A stretch of DNA of 64,000 nt from positions 248,001 to 312,000 of the forward strand of contig CAKUKM010000001.1 in NCBI GenBank assembly GCA_934663595.1, given 5' to 3'. The position numbers were made by a program, and so were the translations under genes. The notes below the pieces were generated by a model. The model did not search any database, was not told the origin of the DNA, and was given only the letters and a program-made list of their open reading frames with translations. Shown here piece after piece: positions 60,435-64,000 of this stretch (the stretch's first letter is position 1; every line of letters starts with the position of its first letter). The DNA is from an uncultured Clostridia bacterium. GTDB taxonomy: Bacteria; Bacillota; Clostridia; Christensenellales; Aristaeellaceae.

Positions 60435-61760
60435 ATGCAGAACAGCGAAGAAAACAAAAACGTCGTTTCCGAGGAAAGCGCCGCTGAATCCCGCGCGATT
60501 CAGACCGACGATCATCTCTACGGCGACGAAACCGATATTCCCGTTCGCAGGCACAAAAAGCGCAAAAAACGCAAAAAGGCGAACGCAAAGCGCAAAAAAT
60601 CCTCGAAAAAGGCCCCGCGCGCGCGCAAAAAGCTGCCGATTTCGATTTCAAGAATCAATACGGCCCACGGCGCGGCGTATCGGCTGAATCTGTTCGGCCG
60701 CGAGATTCGATTAAACCGCGTGCTGGTGCTCGCGCTGGCGGTGGCGGTGCTCGCGTTTCTGTTTTTAAATAACGGAAGCGTTTCGCTGGTAGAGCAGAAT
60801 CTGACGGTGGTCGGCCTCGCGGACGCGCTGGAGAATTACCGCATACTGGTCATTTCCGACCTGAACGGCCAGCGCTTCGGCGACAAGCAGAGCGCGCTAT
60901 TGCGCACAATCAACGCCTGCAGCTATTCCGCAATCGTGTTTTTAGGCGATATGGTGGGCTCGGGCGGCGATCCGGAGCCGTTTTATGAATTGCTCGAGGG
61001 CATTCCCGCCGGCAAAAAGGTGTTCTTCATCGCCGGCGATTCCGATCCCTCGCCCGTTCTCGACACGCCCCGCAACATCACCGACACGCTTTCGCGCATG
61101 GTGCTGGCCGACTGGGTGCTCGGCGCGATCGATCGCGGCGCGACGTATGTCGATTCTCCCGTTTGCCTCACGGTCGGCGACGCCAACATCTGGCTCACGC
61201 CCGCGACGATGCTGAATCTGGAGGGCACGGAATACGTGACCGTCTGGAAGGAGCAGACCGAGCAGGAGCAGGACGGCGTGCTCGCGGGCCTCGAAACCGA
61301 TTACGCAGCCCTGCCGCTGACCTCGTATCGCTATCGCGTGGCCGAGAGTTTTTACAATTCCCTCGCCTCCATGAAGGACGACGATTTCCAGATTCTGCTC
61401 GCGCACGAGCCGCCGACGGACGATTACCTGACCGCTTCCGTCCTGCGCGAAACCGACGGAAAATATCTGCCGACGCCGGATCTGGTGCTGGCGGGACATT
61501 TCTGCGGCGGCGTGGTGCGCGTTCCGGTGATCGGCGCGTTCTATGTGCCCGATATGATGATGCCGCGCAACGGCTGGTTCCCGAATCAGGAGGACGTGCG
61601 CGGGCTCTCCTCGGTGGGCGAAACGCAGATTTATATTACCGGCGGGCTTTCGACGAACGCGGACGTGCCAATTCTGTTCTCGCGACTCTTCAATCCCCCG
61701 GAAATTACGCAGCTGACGCTTTCGGCGACGCTTCCGGAAAACATGCTGAACGCCGAATAA
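60435..61760 (+). CDS. Membrane-anchored metallophosphoesterase-like protein with altered metal motifs
   Basis: A 441-residue protein. The acidic N-terminus is followed by a very Lys/Arg-rich stretch (about 36-70), one TM helix (VLVLALAVAVLAFLFL, about 95-110), then an extracytoplasmic calcineurin-like domain. The five motifs can be placed but are changed: DxH is ISDLNG (His to Asn), GDxxD is LGDMVGSGGD, GNH[DE] is AGDSDPS, the single His is LLAHEP, and GHxH is AGHFCGG (second His to Cys). Activity may be weak or altered. AGGAAGG precedes the ATG. It is a single gene with promoter and downstream hairpin. Confidence 0.75.
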   Translation: MQNSEENKNVVSEESAAESRAIQTDDHLYGDETDIPVRRHKKRKKRKKANAKRKKSSKKAPRARKKLPISISRINTAHGAAYRLNLFGREIRLNRVLVLALAVAVLAFLFLNNGSVSLVEQNLTVVGLADALENYRILVISDLNGQRFGDKQSALLRTINACSYSAIVFLGDMVGSGGDPEPFYELLEGIPAGKKVFFIAGDSDPSPVLDTPRNITDTLSRMVLADWVLGAIDRGATYVDSPVCLTVGDANIWLTPATMLNLEGTEYVTVWKEQTEQEQDGVLAGLETDYAALPLTSYRYRVAESFYNSLASMKDDDFQILLAHEPPTDDYLTASVLRETDGKYLPTPDLVLAGHFCGGVVRVPVIGAFYVPDMMMPRNGWFPNQEDVRGLSSVGETQIYITGGLSTNADVPILFSRLFNPPEITQLTLSATLPENMLNAE

Positions 61761-61769
61761 GCGTTCCTT

Positions 61770-61791
61770 CGAGAGGGCTTCGGCCCTCTCG
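61770..61791 (+). terminator. TTCG-capped hairpin after the phosphoesterase gene
   Basis: A perfect 9-bp stem CGAGAGGGC/GCCCTCTCG with a TTCG tetraloop, but no T run follows; possible RNA 3'-end stabiliser. Confidence 0.55.
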
Positions 61792-61823
61792 ATCCATTGA
61801 TCATCTGCAAAAGAGGCAAATAA

Positions 61824-62540
61824 ATGGCTTTATGGATTATTGCGGCCCTGATTTCCTATTTCGTAAAGGGCCTTTGCGGGTTTGCGAACACGCTGGTGTT
61901 TACGTCGATCCTGAGCTTCGGCACAAGCAACGCAAATATTTCGCCGATTGACCTGCTGGTCAACTATCCCTCCAATCTGGTCATGATCTACAAAAACCGC
62001 AAGGGGCTGAATTGGAAGGTCTATGTGCCGCTGGCAGCGCTGGTGCTGGCGGGCAGCGTGCCCGGCGCGTTTCTGCTGAAAAACATCGACGCCGGTGCGA
62101 TCAAGCTGCTGTTCGGCGCGGTGGTCGTGCTGCTGGGCGCGGAAATGCTGCTGTGGCAGTTTTCAAAAAGGAAGCTGAAATCGTCGAAGGTCGCGCTGGC
62201 GATCGTCGGAATCGTCGCTGGCGCGCTGTGCGGTCTGTTCGGCATCGGCGCGCTGCTGGCGGCGTACGTCGGGCGCGTCACGGACGACCAGAGCGCGTTC
62301 AAGGCGAATATCAACGCGGTATTCTTCGTGGAAAACACGTTTCGCGTGATTCTGTATTCCGTGCTGGGGCTGCTGACCGCGGAAACGCTCCGATATGCGG
62401 CGATACTGATTCCGTTTTCGCTGATCGGGCTTTCGCTAGGCATGCTGACGAGCTCCAGATTCAATGAGCGCACGTCGAAAATCGTGATTTCGGTGCTGCT
62501 GATTCTCTCGGGCGTATCGCTGATTCTCGCACAGCTGTGA
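61824..62540 (+). CDS. TSUP (TauE/SafE) family membrane transporter
   Basis: A 238-residue polytopic protein with about eight TM segments. The first repeat starts FVKGLCGFANTLVFTSIL and the second has AIVGIVAGALCGLFGIGALLAAYVG, the duplicated G-x-G-x-G pattern of TauE/SafE proteins, which export or import sulfur-containing anions or organic acids. The substrate is not predictable here. A strong terminator follows. Confidence 0.87.
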   Translation: MALWIIAALISYFVKGLCGFANTLVFTSILSFGTSNANISPIDLLVNYPSNLVMIYKNRKGLNWKVYVPLAALVLAGSVPGAFLLKNIDAGAIKLLFGAVVVLLGAEMLLWQFSKRKLKSSKVALAIVGIVAGALCGLFGIGALLAAYVGRVTDDQSAFKANINAVFFVENTFRVILYSVLGLLTAETLRYAAILIPFSLIGLSLGMLTSSRFNERTSKIVISVLLILSGVSLILAQL

Positions 62541-62548
62541 GCGCGTCT

Positions 62549-62579
62549 CCCTCCGACAAAACGTTCGGAGGGTTTTTTT
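62549..62579 (+). terminator. Terminator of the TSUP transporter gene
   Basis: An 8-bp stem (62549-62556 with 62565-62572) followed by seven T. Confidence 0.88.
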
Positions 62580-62607
62580 ATATTTCGCGCGCAAATCGGA
62601 CATACTT
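62578..62607 (+). promoter_or_regulatory. Possible sporulation-sigma promoter of gerA
   Basis: TTATATT (62578-62584) and CATACTT (62601-62607), 16 bp apart, resemble sigma-E/sigma-G type elements; no sigma-A promoter is seen in this gap. Confidence 0.35.
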
Positions 62608-62629
62608 TTTGCGATAAGGAGGCGTTGGA

Positions 62630-64000
62630 ATGCCGATGGAATCGCACGAGGCGCTGCTGCGCGAAAAGCTGAAAACCCGTTTGAGCGACAATCTGCGCAT
62701 GGTGCGCGCGGTTTTGAACGCGCCGGAGAATCGGGACGTCGTGCTGCGCCCGTTTGCCTGCGCGGATTTTGAGCTGTGCGCGGTGTATATCGACGGCATG
62801 GCGAAGGAGGACGCGATTTCTGAATGCATTCTCCGCGCGAGCAAGCTGCCGGCGCATTCCGCGCCGAAAAAGGCTCGCGATCGCGCCGAATGGCTGAAAG
62901 GCAGCGTAATTGAAATGGCGCAGTGCCAGCTGGAGAACGAAATGAAGGCTCTGATTCAGGGCGTGCTCGGCGGCATGACCGCGCTGCTGGCGGACGGATC
63001 AGACTTTGCGCTTCTGATGGACACGCGCGCGTTTGTGCATCGCCCGATGGGCGCGCCGATGAACGAATCGGTCGTAATCGGCTCGCAGGAGGGCTTCGAC
63101 GAAAGCATTCGCGACAACATTACGCTCCTGCGCCGCTATGTGCAGACCGGCGAATTGATTACCGAGCGGCTCACCGTGGGAACCGGCGTGCCAACGGCGA
63201 TTGCGTTGATGTACATTCGCGGCGTGACGGATGAAAAGATGATCACCGAGGCCCGGCGGCGGCTCGAGGGCATTCAGAGCAAAGCCGTTCAGGGCGTGGG
63301 CGGCATTCAGCAGCTGATTGAGGATTCGCCGCGCGCGCTGTTTCCGCAAATGCTGCAGACCGAGCGGCCCGATCGCGCGGCCTCGTGCCTGCTGGAGGGG
63401 CAATTCGTGATTCTCGCGGAGAATTCGCCCTATGCGCTGACCGCGCCGATCACGCTGTTTCACCTGCTGCACACGTCGGACGATATGTTCATGCGCTGGC
63501 AGTACGCGACGTTTCTGCGCATTGTACGCGTGCTGGGGCTGCTGATTTCGCTGCTGCTGCCCGGGCTTTACGTGGCGCTGACGATGCATCACACGCATCT
63601 CGTGCCGGTCAATCTCCTTTTGTCGATTGCCGAAACGCGCGCGGACGTGCCGTTCAGCGTGCTGCTCGAAATTCTGATGATGGAATTTTCCTTTTACCTG
63701 ATCAACGAGGCGGGAACGCGCATTCCCTCGCAGATCGGCTCAACGGTCAGCATCGTCGGCGCGCTGATTCTGGGCCAGGCGGCGGTTTCCGCATCGATCA
63801 TCAGCCCGATTCTGATCATCATCGTGGCGATCACGGGCCTTGGCAATTATGTCGTTCCCAATTACGGCCTGAGCATTGCGCTCACGGTTTACCGGCTCGG
63901 CATCGTGATTCTCGGCGCGCTCCTCGGGCTTTACGGCATTATGGTGGGGCTGATTGCCATTACGGTGCATCTGGCGCGGATTCACTCCTTCGGCGTTCCG
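62630..64000 (+). CDS. Spore germination protein, GerA family A subunit (3' partial)
   Basis: 457 residues are visible and the frame runs off the window. The N-terminal soluble domain (1-290) has LRPFACADFELCAVYIDGMA, VVIGSQEGFDESIRDNITLLRR and the family segment EDSPRALFPQMLQTERPDRAA. The membrane domain begins about residue 300, with LRIVRVLGLLISLLLPGLYVALTMHH, EFSFYLINEAGTRIPSQIGSTVSIVGALILGQAAV and YGLSIALTVYRLGI. This is the GerAA/SpoVAF fold, an inner-membrane subunit of the nutrient germinant receptor or ion channel. AAGGAGG precedes the ATG. Confidence 0.93.
   Translation, partial: MPMESHEALLREKLKTRLSDNLRMVRAVLNAPENRDVVLRPFACADFELCAVYIDGMAKEDAISECILRASKLPAHSAPKKARDRAEWLKGSVIEMAQCQLENEMKALIQGVLGGMTALLADGSDFALLMDTRAFVHRPMGAPMNESVVIGSQEGFDESIRDNITLLRRYVQTGELITERLTVGTGVPTAIALMYIRGVTDEKMITEARRRLEGIQSKAVQGVGGIQQLIEDSPRALFPQMLQTERPDRAASCLLEGQFVILAENSPYALTAPITLFHLLHTSDDMFMRWQYATFLRIVRVLGLLISLLLPGLYVALTMHHTHLVPVNLLLSIAETRADVPFSVLLEILMMEFSFYLINEAGTRIPSQIGSTVSIVGALILGQAAVSASIISPILIIIVAITGLGNYVVPNYGLSIALTVYRLGIVILGALLGLYGIMVGLIAITVHLARIHSFGVP

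Overview
The window looks like chromosome from an anaerobic, endospore-forming, GC-rich member of the Clostridia (Firmicutes). The evidence is a set of sporulation and germination genes (spoIIGA-sigE, spoIID, a SpoIIQ-like LytM protein, a DacF-like carboxypeptidase, a YlmC/YmxH protein and a GerA-type germinant receptor subunit at the right edge). It is joined by anaerobic enzymes (class III ribonucleotide reductase nrdD, a flavodiiron protein, an iron-sulfur aldo/keto reductase), T-box leaders on cysS and valS, and sigma-A promoters of the TTGACA-N17-TATAAT type. The high GC content gives many long antisense open frames, which were discarded. No phage, insertion sequence or CRISPR array was seen. 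The 5' end cuts a repeat-rich surface protein and the 3' end cuts gerA.

Layout. 1-4.3 kb: a surface protein with Fn3-like repeats, a purine permease, then three copies of a palindromic repeat. 4.3-9.3 kb: a Crp/Fnr regulator divergent from a multidomain flavodiiron protein with a shared 20-bp palindrome, then cysS with a T-box and a uridine kinase. 9.4-13.1 kb (minus): an operon of a MazG-type pyrophosphohydrolase, two GMP synthase paralogues and a GNAT protein. 13.1-18.3 kb: a Qnr-like pentapeptide protein divergent from parE-parC. 18.4-22.7 kb: an AraM-type glycerol-1-phosphate dehydrogenase, a double-OB SSB-like protein, spoIIGA-sigE and a YlmC/YmxH protein. 22.8-28.7 kb: nrdR, a PhoP/PhoR-like two-component pair, an aldo/keto reductase, a ROK fructokinase and a TraX-like protein. 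28.7-35.7 kb: nrdD under a promoter with two NrdR boxes, a tandem-duplicated ThyX, a PuuD-like hydrolase, upp, rsmA and a GNAT protein. 35.8-42.1 kb: lon-ysxC-aspartokinase, tRNA-Val(GAC), and an asparagine synthetase-like protein without its glutaminase cysteine. 42.1-51.2 kb: a response regulator/kinase/GerMN-lipoprotein operon, a divergent cell-wall and sporulation cluster, radA and spoIID. 51.2-57.3 kb: an AT-rich run of DnaA-box-like repeats, an orphan ZnuA-like lipoprotein, rnhA, a tyrosine recombinase, a Cys-rich small protein and a znuA-zur-znuC-znuB operon. 57.3-64 kb: valS with a GUC-specifier T-box, a membrane metallophosphoesterase, a TSUP transporter and gerA.

How the parts connect. 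NrdR (22.8 kb) very probably controls nrdD (31.1 kb) through boxes 32 bp apart. The valS T-box specifier (GUC) matches the tRNA-Val(GAC) gene in the same window. Zur is encoded inside the zinc-uptake operon it probably represses, and a 7-1-7 palindrome lies in the znuA leader. The Crp/Fnr protein probably represses itself and activates fprA from one operator.

The most unusual points are: loss of glutaminase residues in a GMP synthase and in an asparagine synthetase-like protein, next to a GMP synthase with no glutaminase domain at all; a Qnr-like protein back to back with topoisomerase IV; a tandem ThyX whose two halves keep complementary parts of the active-site motif; and four DnaA-box-like repeats phased at about 21 bp.
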